Shown: positions 55,901-63,745 of the stretch, piece after piece
Numbering within the stretch: position 1 is the stretch's first letter
Layout: each line of letters starts with the position of its first letter
Assembly: GCA_946902875.1 (NCBI GenBank)
Contig: OX336340.1
Coordinates: 7,461,739 to 7,525,738, forward strand
Length of the DNA stretch: 64,000 nucleotides
Direction: 5' to 3'
From: Nematopogon swammerdamellus
Taxonomy: Eukaryota; Arthropoda; Insecta; Lepidoptera; Adelidae
Notes under the pieces: generated by a model
Told to the model about the DNA's origin: nothing
The model's database searches: none
The model's input: only the letters and a program-made list of their open reading frames with translations
Translations under genes and position numbers: made by a program

Positions 55901-58900
55901 AGAGGAATACTGCTCCGGGTTCTGATTGTTGGGGTATGGTTGGTTGGGAGGCCCATTGTACGAGGGAGGAGGGGCGCCGGGGAACGGTTGCTGGTAGGGC
56001 TGCGAGTTGAAGCCCGGGTGCGGCTGCGCATTGCCCTGGTAGTCCTGAGGAGGCTGGCTGTTAGGGTACTGTTGGTTGTAGTTGTATCCAGGTTGGCCAT
56101 AGTATCCTTCGTTACCCCAGTAATTGTTAGTATTGTTGGCGTTGTAGCCTGCGCTGTACTCCTGACTTTGTGCTCCTGGGTTGTTCTGTGGGTACTGGTT
56201 GGGATAGGTGTTGTTGCTGTAGGGAGGTTGTTGCTGGTAGTAATTGCCCTGATAGTTCTGGTTGTAACCACCCTCGTTAGGGGGAGGGTAGTAACCTTGG
56301 CCCTGGTTCTGGTATCCAGGGTAGGGTGGGTAGGGATTCTGATCGTTTTGTGGAGGTCCGAATTGTGGAGGCCCGTATGGATTCGACGGACCGTACGGAT
56401 ACTGGTTGCCGTAGCCGCCTTCGGGATATGGTTTCGGGGGTCCGGAGCTCGTGTTAGGCGGAATGGTTGCTGCCGGTTTCTTAGTGGCACCCTGCAAATG
56501 TTGTCTCATTTAAGAATTAAAACGCAATTATAGCTAGTGACCTTAGGAAAAAGCATTTTTAGTTTGCAAGTTCTCGATGAAAGTTGAGTTGCCCAGTTTC
56601 ACTGTCAATCAGTGACTTGAATGCACTTCGGGCGTTATTAAGTTTGCATAATAACTCAGTATGAACTAAACATGTTACAGGATTGGTCTGTGCTGCTGTC
56701 TATAATGTAGACTGAGACAGTGAAGGTTTACCCGTTTATCAGCGCGTGCGGGCTTGGCTTTGGGCGGGCGGCCGGGGGTGGCTCGCCGGCCGGGGCCACG
56801 GCCGGCCGCGCGCGCCTTGGTCGTGCCGCCGATCTCCTCCAGGTCCAAGTCCTCCTCAATGGCCGCGTTGGTCTCGCTGCGCTTCCTCAGGAAGTAGTAC
56901 AGCACGTCCGGGTGATTCCAGATCTAGAAATATCATTGTAGTTCAACCATCACTCTTGCCTGCTATACACAATCAACTGCTTAAGTACAGCCTTAAGACC
57001 GAGAATGAGCCCTATAGAATAAGCTCTATTTGGTTTATTTGACTAATGCAACCCAAAAGAGATTTCAAAACAAAATGTTCTGGTCATGTTTCCAGGTAGT
57101 TCTATCTATGTTGCACATAAGCTGAGACGGGTCCACTTTCCTCGTGGTTCTGTTTTTGTATGAGCGTTTGTTATAATAAAATAAATAAATGAGGTTCTAT
57201 AAAAGAAAGTTATTCTATTCCATGTTCGGTGAAACCAACGAATGTCACTTCTTTTGCCGCCACAGTGCCGGTGGCTCTGAATTGCGACGCTCACCTTACA
57301 GCAGATAGCGAAGGCCTTGAGCGGATTGGGCACGGACTTGGTGCGGACCACCTCGTTCATGAAGGTGTCGTAGAGCTGGCGCTGCAGCGGAGTCATCCTC
57401 ACCAGCAACACATACTCCTCTTTCTGTGGCAGCGTCGACTGCAGGACCGCGTGCGATCGTCTGCACACAATTTTATGTTGGTCTAACAAAAATCTATCAC
57501 AACCTGACTATACATACATGCAAAAATAAGCAAAAAATCATAAACATTCATGTTGGCTTCTTTTGAATCTAATAAACATGGCATTGGGAAGATTTAAAAA
57601 AAAATTAATACAACATTTGCATTCAAAACCAATGTTATGAGATTACATTTTAGACCTCACAAGCAACTCATTCAACAATTCCCTCTGCTTGGACCAAACA
57701 TTGTACTAATGACACTCTAGACAGATCCCAGCGGCAACCTAGAGTGAGGTGTATCAGATTGACATTAAGTTTAATAGCTATCTTGAGACAAGAAGAATGA
57801 AAAATACAGAATAAGCATTTTAAATAAGCTGACCATTACTTAGCATGCATATTATGGTATAGAACACGATTTGAGCTTTTAATGTTTTAACATCGGAAGC
57901 CACGGTGTCTTATATAAAAGAACAAAGTGCATACACAACACATTCTCTCTCTCGTACCGTGTGGGGCCGGTACTCTAAAAGAATACCCCCACTGCATCTC
58001 TCCCCGTGTATGTCGTAAAAGGCGACTAAGGGCAGACACCCCGGTCGACTTGTGGCTTTCATGGAAGACATAGGCTGGCTGGGGTAGCTGGAGATTGCGG
58101 GGTTTTGAACGAAGGTCCCCAACCAAGCGGGATTAGTTTGCAGGCCTAGAGCCAACCCCAAACCAAACAACAACAACAACAACAAGACATTCTCTCCTGT
58201 TTCCTCACCTCTGCACAAAGCCAACGAGAAGAGAGTGCAGCACGTGCGCCCGGTACCGCATCAGCCGTATGTCCTGCGGCGTCGAGTCTATGCACTGACC
58301 GTTCTGGATGGGCCGCTCAAACATGTTGGAGAACTCCGTTTTGGTACCGAGGTAATTGGGCCGTACAAAGTCCACCATACACCAGTATTCTAGCAAGTTG
58401 TTCTGAAGTGGGTACCCTAGAAAGCAATTTAAGTTTCTTTTTATTGAGGCGATTGGTAACACACTTAAATAAGTAATCCTCACTGTTCATGTGATCATTC
58501 TATTCGCTCAGTGAGAAAGAACAGATCAGAAACTTAACAGACAGATCCAACAATCAATTAAAATACCATGCAGGTCATCAATTTGTCTACATAGGTTAGG
58601 AGATTCTGCTTCCTCATAAGGATGCTTGCTTGATGGGCTGGGATTGCAAAGTTGTATTTTTTTTTAATATAATCTCAATATAAAGCACAACTACAATAAA
58701 CAACAACAAGAGTCATGTACCGGTGAGTACGATTCTCCTCTTAGTACGCATCTGTTTGAGCGCATACGAGATGTTGGAGTGTGAGTTCTTGATGCGGTGT
58801 CCCTCGTCGCAGATCACCAGGTCCGGCCCAGGCTTCACCAACGCCTCGTACATTTCTGTCCATACATAAGTTTAAATGTTTCATTTCTGTCAATATACAA

Positions 58901-61900
58901 AAATGGCAGTGGCCTGGGCACGTCAGTCGACGAGGCGACGATCGTTGGAGTAAATGGGTCCTACAGTCGTGGACAGAAAAACAGAGTGTGGGAAGACCAC
59001 ATGCCAGGTGGGACAGCAACATAAAATACGTTGTAATCAGTGGTTCCGTAGCGTTGAAGGCCGGGAGGACTGGCGTAAGATTGGAGAGTCATATGTCCAG
59101 CAGTGGGCACATAAACGCTGACTGAAGTTTCACACACACTTATTGCTACCACAATAAAGTAAGATTCATAAAGGTTTAACCTACGCCATAATCTTAGTAT
59201 TTATGCAACTTTGCCCCTCTACACAATATTAACCCTTTGACTCCCATACGTTGAAAATAGTATTAAATGTCAAGATAATGTCAAAGGGGTAATGTTGCAT
59301 GAGGACAATGCAGTCCTGTTGAAAGTCCTGCCTGTCCTAACACTGAAAACGAAAATAACTCCTTATATGGCTTCCTTGAACCTCCGGCAGCCAAGTCCCC
59401 AATGATGGTAATCTGGGTGTCCTGGGTATGGAAGTGTCCAGGGATGTTGAATTTCGATCATTCATAGAGTCCAAGGCGAAACTAGTGTCTCGAAAAAAAT
59501 GAAAAGTGAATCGAAAGTGAATCGTTTAAGACTGCTGGAGGATGATGCTGCTGTATGTAGGGATTTACTACAATTTAACACCACTTGTCACTTGTCAGGT
59601 GCCACTTTACCTGGAAACAATAAGTGTTTGTAACAATCCGGAGAGGATATCAATTGTTTGAAATAGAAAAATAATAGGAAACCAACCGTCTAAAAGTTTC
59701 TTCTCCTCATCTGTTTGATCGTCCTCCTTCTTGTCGTCGCCGGGGTCCATCCTGATCTCGCCGGGCTCCAGCCTGATCTCTCCCGGCTCCATCTTGATCT
59801 CCCCCGGCTCCATCCTGATCTCTCCCTCCTCCAGCTTGTCCTCGGGCTTGAGGGTTCCGTCGGCGCGCGCTTCGCTCGGCGCCTCCGGCTTCGACTGTGT
59901 CGTGTTGTCCGATGAACCCTAATATGTACGTAGAACATGTTTACAGAGGTTGTATGTTTGCGGATATTTCAACATGTGGTACAAATGAACAATTTTCAGT
60001 AATCAGAATGTAACTGGATGAGTGTGCTTTTGCAACGCACATAATTTGCATTCACTGTATTCTTCGTAAAGTGTGAATTTGTGATGCAATAAAAAAATAC
60101 AGACATAATTTCTATCTTTTTAATTTTTATGGAATGTGCGACATGTGCCCTCGTTACCGACGAGTTAGTGTCTTATGATACCCATGGAAATGTGATTATA
60201 TCTCCCTGGCTCTGCTGCAGTAGGGCAAGGAAGTCATCCTACTAAGCAGTACTGGAAAAAAATGTTTAAAGCAAGCTACACATGGGGTAACATAGACAAA
60301 GGCCAAAGTGACTTTCATTCCGAAGGCCGGAGATACAGACAAGATCCTATAGACCAATAAGTCTGACCTCCTTCCTCCTGTAAACCATGGAGAAGGACAT
60401 AAACGTTTACATAACAGAGATAATCCTGAGGGGGGGTCGACACTTTAATCTGTGACCTAAATGACGCCGGCTTTGACATTGACTTGGGTATTGTAGTGGT
60501 AGGCAAGTGCCTGGAGACAATATTCAACCTAATGCAAAGGGCCTACTTTCCTACTCAAAGTAGAACGATGGTATATGGACTACAAGCTCTCCGTTAATTC
60601 CGATAAAACGGTTATACTTCCCCTTACCTGCAAAATAAAGTTGCTAAAATTACTCTGACAGAAAACATCTATATCTTGTCAGATAGCCAGGCAGCCCTTA
60701 AGGCACTGGAATCAAATGAGCTACAGTATACACTCAGTTGTGAGTGTGTCCAAGCCCTAAACCACCTTAGGGCCAACGACAAAGTAACGCTGTAACAAAT
60801 GGGTGCCTGGACATAGTGAAGTTGACGGCAACGGAGAAATTGCTAGGGATGGAGGATGGAATTTCAATCATTTCGGAACAAGCATATTTATAAAAATGTA
60901 TTCCCTGATATTTATCCGCGTTAGAACTAAAAAATATATGAAGTAAGAAACTGCAAAGAAAATGTATGACAATTTGAAGGTAAACTAATGTTAAGTATTA
61001 AAACAAAGAAGTAGAATTTAGAGAACTGCCCTTTTCTATTAAATGTTGGTTATATAAAATTAGAGTGATATCCTTCCTTAGAGAGTGCAGGTAGAGTAAG
61101 AGATGGAGAACCAAATAAATAAACAAATGGGAAAAGTGAAGTAACCTGAGTGTCGTCGCCCTCCTTGCCGGGCTCAGTCTTGTCGCCCCTCTCCGCGCCG
61201 CGCCCCTCCGGCTTGGGGGGCGCGGGCGGGTCCGTCTTCTTCTTGCGGCGAGGCTTCTTGTCCTTTTTCATACTGAGCAGCCGGTACAGCTCGTAACCTA
61301 TCATCAGCACGCCGCCGGTCGTCTTCCACTCCTAAGCGAACATCCGTCAACATTCATCACATTTGCTGTATTAGTTTAACTAGCAACTGTTTTAGTTTAA
61401 GTAGCCGACTGGGTTGGTACCACCGTACTGGATGTAAGATGGCCACATAGCAGCCTCGGTTGTGTTCTCCTCCAGTCCAGTACAGCCAGCAATCCAGGGA
61501 AGTCTCCGGTATGGCACCTACCTTATCGGAGGTGATATTGGCTGGTCGGAGCATGCGCTTTGGCCTCTCCAACTCAGCCACCCATAACGGATTACATAAA
61601 AAAAAAACGCAATAACGTAAAAAATATATAAACATAAGATTAGTAATCAAAGTGCTTCTAGGTCCCAGACGAAAATAATAAATTCAATAAATAGAAATAA
61701 TGTAAACACTAAGATTATGAAGTTTATTGATGTAGCCAGTAATAATTATGCTTATGACATGGTTGGCTACATCACCTACTACACCACTGATGTCTGCCCA
61801 TAACCCCTTCGTAAACTAGGTGCCATGTCAATATTTCCCCATTTAGTTATGCTACTACTACTACTTTGAACTGGACAGAAGATACAAACTTCCATAGCCG

Positions 61901-63071
61901 CTTCGACCGACCTCCATTAGTTGATCAGTATCACAATTATCACTCCCGCTAATTCCAGTAATTCACTCCTAGGCACAGGGCTCGCTCATTATTATGTGAC
62001 GTGTTAAGTCATTTACTACCACAATTAAATTGTATCTTCCGATTGTTGCCACTAGTACCAGTTTTTTTTTTAAATGGAAACTGACACGGTTGGCAACATC
62101 ACCTACAACATCCGTGATGTCAGCCCATAATACCAGGTGAACTAGGTGCCATGCTACTACTACTTTGAACTGGACAGAAGATACAAACTTCCATAGTCGC
62201 TTCGACCGACCTCCATTAGTCGATCAGTATCACAATTATCACTCCCGCTAATTCCAGTAATTCACTCCTAGGCACAGGGCTCGCTCATTAGTATGTGACG
62301 TGTTAAGTCATTTACTACCACAATTAAATTGTATCTTCCGATTGTTGCCACTAGTACAAGTTTTTTTTTTAAATGGAAACTGACACGGTTGGCAACATCA
62401 CCTACAACATCCGTGATGTCAGTCCATAATACCAGGTGAACTAGGTGCCATGCTACTACTACTTTGAACTGGACAGAAGATACAAACTTCCATAGCCGCT
62501 TCGACCGACCTCCATTAGTCGATCAGTATCACAATTATCACTCCCGCTAATTCCAGTAATTCACTCCTAGGCACAGGGCTCGCTCATTAGTATGTGACGT
62601 GTTAAGTCATTTACTACCACAATTAAATTGTATCTTCCGATTGTTGCCACTAGTACAAGTTTTTTTTTTAAATGGAAACTGACACGGTTGGCAACATCAC
62701 CTACAACATCCGTGATGTCAGCCCATAATACCAGGTGAACTAGGTGCCATGTCAGTGCCCTTCATTTCATGTCGGCTACATGAAATGAAGAGTATCCGGT
62801 ATGGCACCTTCTCGTAGCTGATATTGGATGACCGGAGCATGCGCTCTGGCCCCTCTGACTCAGCCACACTGGATAACTTAATAAATACAAATATAATTGC
62901 TACATAAATAGAATCTCCATTATTTACCTGCACGACCTTAGCCCTCATGGCGAGCGTCTTGTGGCTGTCATTGAGCACATAGATTGGGAAGTTGCGCGGT
63001 CTCACGTCCCCGTGGCTACTCAGTTGACTGTTGGTGGCGTCCATCGGTAGCCACATGTTGAATTCTGCTAC
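46804..63071 (-). CDS. RAD54L2: RAD54L2/ARIP4-like SNF2 ATPase, N-terminus outside window
   Basis: Seventeen exons from 63071 to the TAA at 46804-46806 sum to 5547 nt, 1848 residues plus stop, with every intron phase matching. Within this partial protein are: lobe 1 motif Ib region ([12 protein letters not shown], ~58-69), an acidic repeat insertion (~135-180), motif II DEGH (204-207), motif III LTGYPLQNN (~231-239), the end of lobe 1 ([16 protein letters not shown], ~357-372), a ~620-residue interlobe insertion (~373-994), and lobe 2 with [36 protein letters not shown] and motif [20 protein letters not shown] and 'LTGYPLQNN' identify the ARIP4 branch of the Rad54-like group. Members are nuclear DNA-dependent ATPases linked to transcription control and SUMO-guided repair of topoisomerase II adducts in mammals. 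The Walker A exon lies beyond base 64000. Human RAD54L2 is about 1467 residues, so this protein is clearly longer. Confidence 0.9.
47152..47480 (-). CDS. RAD54L2: RAD54L2-like gene, exon with KKRPPPKK and Pro-rich stretch
   Basis: Acceptor ttgccaacag, donor CCGG|gtaagt. Begins (R)[17 protein letters not shown], a basic cluster resembling a nuclear localisation signal, followed by a Pro/His/Gly-rich segment ([18 protein letters not shown]). Phase matches both neighbours. Confidence 0.85.
47795..47992 (-). mobile_element. Minus-strand SINE fragment in intron
   Basis: Contains the complement of the 'gtgtggggcc', 'gtcgcctttt', 'caaggtgagagg' and 'gcaagtaaggcacg' blocks of the SINE at 35540-35853; the TATG tail is absent. 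It ends 44 bp from the neighbouring coding exon. Confidence 0.7.
48036..48897 (-). CDS. RAD54L2: RAD54L2-like gene, disordered charged exon
   Basis: Acceptor actgtttcag, donor TCAAG|gtcgct (weak after GT, but phase-consistent). Encodes 286 full codons: a basic, Pro-rich first half ([19 protein letters not shown] through [19 protein letters not shown]), then a Glu/Asp/Ser/Lys-rich half ([20 protein letters not shown]). No folded domain was recognised. Confidence 0.85.
49340..49522. repeat. Cluster of four poly-C tracts in an intron
   Basis: Four cytosine-rich runs (about 49350-49372, 49402-49422, 49466-49480 and 49500-49521) are separated by related spacers (ttgtgaactactgtggttt; ttgtgactgaccgtggtat). 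The spacers' similarity points to tandem duplication of a unit containing poly-C. The complementary transcribed strand is G-rich. Confidence 0.7.
49628..49825 (-). CDS. RAD54L2: RAD54L2-like gene, post-helicase exon
   Basis: Acceptor aactctcag, donor AAGAAGA|gtaagc. Reads [20 protein letters not shown], then [20 protein letters not shown] and [10 protein letters not shown]. The '[15 protein letters not shown]' block resembles the conserved small beta segment downstream of the helicase in ARIP4 proteins. Confidence 0.85.
50039..50104 (-). repeat. SINE tail fragment
   Basis: Contains 'gggctgacatcacggatgtt' and 'gtgtcagtttccataaaaaa', the 3' end and poly-A of the tRNA-derived SINE family. It sits between exons 49628 and 50230. 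Confidence 0.6.
50230..50423 (-). CDS. RAD54L2: RAD54L2-like gene, post-helicase exon
   Basis: Acceptor tttttcgtag, donor CCCCTAG|gtaatc. Reads [20 protein letters not shown], then [19 protein letters not shown] and [19 protein letters not shown]. Phase matches both neighbours. The 'WIPADVW' block follows the ATPase. Confidence 0.85.
51151..51266 (-). CDS. RAD54L2: RAD54L2-like gene, post-helicase exon
   Basis: Acceptor gtgtgtag, donor AGAGG|gtacgt. Reads [20 protein letters not shown], then [18 protein letters not shown]. Typical of the basic stretch that follows the SNF2 core ('[25 protein letters not shown]'). Confidence 0.9.
51560..51830. repeat. Partial copy of the 21120-21710 repeat family
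   Basis: Shares 'gtcactgtcactct' and 'gatgtatggga' in the same order with 21470-21660. No clear ends were found. Confidence 0.35.
52114..52176 (-). CDS. RAD54L2: RAD54L2-like gene, 21-codon exon
   Basis: Acceptor tttatttccag, donor CAAAAG|gtatgg, phase 0 at both ends. Encodes [19 protein letters not shown] then QK. The very short exon is secured by its exact phase fit between flanking exons. Confidence 0.85.
52481..52664 (-). CDS. RAD54L2: RAD54L2-like gene, end of SNF2 lobe 2
   Basis: Acceptor ctccatag, donor GAGAAG|gttagt. Reads [20 protein letters not shown], then [18 protein letters not shown] and [14 protein letters not shown]. 'YGQKKP' completes helicase motif VI, whose arginine lies in the preceding exon. 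'[20 protein letters not shown]' is the C-terminal helicase brace. Confidence 0.92.
52700..53165 (+). pseudogene. Jockey/R1-type LINE C-terminal relic
   Basis: Plus-strand codons at about 53005-53140 read [20 protein letters not shown], then [19 protein letters not shown], the Cys-His segment after the RNase H domain in jockey/R1-type LINEs. Upstream (52700-52915) is too decayed to read. It is an intron insertion in the RAD54L2-like gene. Confidence 0.6.
52917..52968. repeat. 52-bp hairpin within the LINE relic
   Basis: Perfect 23-base arms (52917-52939, cttcctaaaccagaccgaag and three more bases; 52946-52968) flank a 6-base loop. It resembles the palindrome in the Penelope copy (7741-7777) in size and in sitting inside a retroelement. 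Confidence 0.85.
53178..53338 (+). mobile_element. 5'-truncated SINE, CAA-type tail
   Basis: Contains 'cataggctggctggggtagc', 'aaggtccccaaccaagcggg' and the CAA-rich end, matching the 3' half of the SINE at 28627-28868. Confidence 0.75.
53663..54018 (+). repeat. Dispersed repeat, second copy
   Basis: Starts 'ttaacctctcccgtgttggc'. Shared blocks with the copy at 45845 include 'gacccgttag', 'caaattgtgagttgaa' and 'cttcagaaatgtagtattct'. It is a second copy of the same family within a RAD54L2-like intron. Confidence 0.55.
54204..54402 (-). CDS. RAD54L2: RAD54L2-like gene, SNF2 lobe 2 core exon
   Basis: Acceptor atattgcag, donor TACCG|gtcagc. Reads [20 protein letters not shown], then [20 protein letters not shown] and [19 protein letters not shown]. 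Contains the lobe 2 signature [11 protein letters not shown] (motif V) and the arginines of motif VI (CRVYR, last codon split across the intron). Confidence 0.93.
54541..56491 (-). CDS. RAD54L2: RAD54L2-like gene, giant interlobe exon
   Basis: One 1951-nt exon (acceptor catttgcag, donor TATC|gtgagt). The first ~420 residues are Tyr/Pro/Asn/Gly/Gln-rich without regular repeats (e.g. [38 protein letters not shown]). Next come ~150 Lys/Glu/Ser/Asp-rich residues with SUMO-type sites [20 protein letters not shown] and VKDE, then basic and acidic runs. Lobe 2 begins only in the last ~77 residues ([15 protein letters not shown], then [20 protein letters not shown]). The human protein has under a hundred residues here. 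The frame is open throughout, phases fit both neighbours, and flanking motifs are intact. Long open frames on the opposite strand and in another minus frame are low-complexity shadows. Confidence 0.92.
56732..56923 (-). CDS. RAD54L2: RAD54L2-like gene, end of lobe 1 with AT-hook-like tract
   Basis: Acceptor atatttctag, donor AAACGG|gtaaac, phase 0 at both ends. Starts [15 protein letters not shown], the conserved end of the lobe 1 region. It then turns into an Arg/Gly/Pro/Lys stretch ([20 protein letters not shown]) whose 'GRPPKAK' looks like an AT-hook core. This opens the interlobe insertion. Confidence 0.92.
57295..57460 (-). CDS. RAD54L2: RAD54L2-like gene, lobe 1 exon
   Basis: Acceptor ttgtgtgcag, donor TGTAAG|gtgagc. 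Reads [20 protein letters not shown], then [19 protein letters not shown] and [11 protein letters not shown]. It matches the 'LPxKxEYVLxVxMTxxQRxLY' segment of Rad54-like ATPases. Confidence 0.93.
57950..58186 (+). mobile_element. SINE with (CAA)n tail, next to a splice donor
   Basis: A 10-bp duplication (acattctctc) flanks it at 57940-57949 and 58187-58196. Body as in the copy at 28627-28868, ending caacaacaacaacaa. The nearest coding base of the RAD54L2-like gene is 58209, so the insertion lies about 22 bp from an exon edge. Confidence 0.8.
58209..58416 (-). CDS. RAD54L2: RAD54L2-like gene, lobe 1 exon after motif III
   Basis: Acceptor tgctttctag, donor CAGAG|gtgagg. Reads [20 protein letters not shown], then [20 protein letters not shown] and [19 protein letters not shown]. 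'TGYPLQNNL(L/I)[11 protein letters not shown]' is diagnostic for the ARIP4 branch; other SNF2 proteins usually have TGTP. Confidence 0.94.
58721..58855 (-). CDS. RAD54L2: RAD54L2-like gene, motif II exon
   Basis: Acceptor tatggacag, donor ACCG|gtacat. Reads [20 protein letters not shown], then [20 protein letters not shown] and IVLT. DEGH is the Walker B box that coordinates magnesium and activates water for ATP hydrolysis. IVLTG begins motif III. Confidence 0.94.
58895..59125 (+). mobile_element. RTE-like LINE 3' end, plus strand
   Basis: Reading frames include [20 protein letters not shown], then SVGRPHARW and, after a small shift, [20 protein letters not shown] with QQWAHKR and stop. This is the usual C-terminus of RTE-type LINEs. 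It is antisense to the host gene and begins within 40 bp of its exon 58721-58855. Confidence 0.65.
59687..59918 (-). CDS. RAD54L2: RAD54L2-like gene, acidic repeat exon within lobe 1
   Basis: Acceptor gtacatattag, donor TAGACG|gttggt (unusual third base). After [20 protein letters not shown] comes a tandem heptad-like repeat, GEIRMEP then [14 protein letters not shown] and GEIRMDP, and a further acidic run to KKLLDE, which rejoins the conserved frame just before the motif II exon. In human RAD54L2 this position holds a shorter basic/acidic linker. Confidence 0.88.
60270..60880 (+). pseudogene. Decayed LINE with RT and RNase H traces
   Basis: Plus-strand codons near 60315-60400 resemble the '[11 protein letters not shown]...TMEK' entry of LINE reverse transcriptases. 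At 60660-60790, [18 protein letters not shown] and [14 protein letters not shown] match the RNase H domain of jockey/R1-type LINEs. Frames shift repeatedly and the YADD core is deleted. Confidence 0.6.
61146..61331 (-). CDS. RAD54L2: RAD54L2-like gene, motif Ib exon with basic insert
   Basis: Acceptor gttcgcttag, donor CTCAG|gttact, phase 0 at both ends. Reads [20 protein letters not shown], then [19 protein letters not shown] and [20 protein letters not shown]. The GGVLMIGYE block is the region of helicase motif Ib. The following basic/acidic insert is unlike most SNF2 proteins but matches the site of a linker in ARIP4. Confidence 0.92.
61403..61612 (+). mobile_element. 5'-truncated tRNA-headed SINE with poly-A
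   Basis: 'gtagccgactgggttggtac' through 'ctcagccacccataacgg' and a terminal A-run match the element at 27912-28315 in opposite orientation. The head is missing. It lies 70 bp from exon 61146-61331. Confidence 0.75.
61745..61860 (-). repeat. SINE body fragment leading into the tandem repeats
   Basis: 'gacatggttggctacatcac' and 'actaggtgccatgtcaat' match the abundant SINE family; it is followed at once by the tandem array. Confidence 0.6.
61861..62757. repeat. Three tandem copies of a 299-bp unit
   Basis: The landmark 'ctactttgaactggacagaa' occurs at 61861, 62160 and 62459, an exact 299-bp period. Each unit also carries 'cactcctaggcacagggctc' and the SINE tail 'gacacggttggcaacatcac'. The units differ at few positions, indicating recent expansion inside an intron of the RAD54L2-like gene. 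Confidence 0.88.
62758..62880 (+). repeat. Scrambled SINE fragment with small hairpin
   Basis: 'gtatccggtatggcaccttc' and 'ctctgactcagccacac' match the SINE at 61403. A 13-base inverted repeat (cttcatttcatgt and complement) lies at 62760-62790. Confidence 0.55.
62928..63071 (-). CDS. RAD54L2: RAD54L2-like gene, first exon inside the window
   Basis: Acceptor gtcggctggcag, donor GTGCAG|gtaaat, phase 0 at both ends. Reads [20 protein letters not shown], then [20 protein letters not shown] and KVVQ. The 'AEFNMWLP...VLNDxHKTxAxRAKV' block lies between motifs Ia and Ib of ARIP4. The preceding exons with Walker A are off the right-hand end. Confidence 0.9.
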
Positions 63072-63369
63072 CTGCCAGCCGACACATTGTTCATAGTGAC
63101 AAACTACCCCGGAGAGGTTTGTGTGCTAACGTATCCTTCTGAGCACTATAAGCCGTCCATTGTGCTCTCTTTTTTGGATTTATTAATGTTGGAATAAGAC
63201 CAATTTGTTAGTTTTAAAATTAATTTGCCACTTAAAAAGCGCAAAGTCAGCTATTCCATACTAGCGTTCCCCTGACTACACGCTACACGTGTTGTGATGT
63301 TATCTAATATCTTATGATAATTCTAATCAGCCTTACCAAACTGCAAGTCACCCAGGTTTTTTTTTTATA

Positions 63370-63745
63370 GACAGCGCGGCATGTGGCATCGTTTCACTTA
63401 CGAGTAGGTGACTTACTATCCCTATGGACATTCTGTGATGCACGGGGATTGCGAATGCTATGCCAACCTGACAGGAGCCTTTTCACGCCCCTTTTGAAAA
63501 CCCCCAGGCTTTTCTTGGGAGGAAATAGATGAGCAGGGAGTGCGTTCCACATTTTCCCGGTTCTGTGAATAAAAGACCTACAGAACCGGTTGGTGCGCGG
63601 TAGGTCGATTGTATAGGGGTGCATCCCCTGCCCAGTACGCGTAGTGCGGAGGTGGAATGGGGACGACGGAATCGCGTTAAACAGCTCCTCCGAACACTCC
63701 CCGTGAAATAGACGATAGAACTATGAGGGAGGTCGAGGCCCGAGG
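63370..63745 (-). pseudogene. Non-LTR retrotransposon C-terminal fragment
   Basis: Minus-strand codons read FYRLFHGECSEELFNAIPSS, then TRTGQGMHPYTIDLPRTNRF, CRSFIHRTGKMWNALPAHLF and LGVFKRGVKRLLSG before a stop near 63394. This is the usual C-terminal tail of lepidopteran LINE reverse transcriptases. It is truncated 5' near 63740. Confidence 0.7.

Noticed and set aside
55375..56490. 371-codon minus-strand open frame rich in Thr, Arg and Pro
   Set aside because: Another frame of the same exon. The other frame carries continuous phase with conserved SNF2 exons on both sides.
55400..56533. 377-codon open frame on the plus strand, rich in Arg, Val, Ile and Trp
   Set aside because: It is the exact antisense of the Tyr/Pro/Asn-rich interlobe exon. 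Low-complexity codons give stop-free complements, and no splice, motif or start context supports it.
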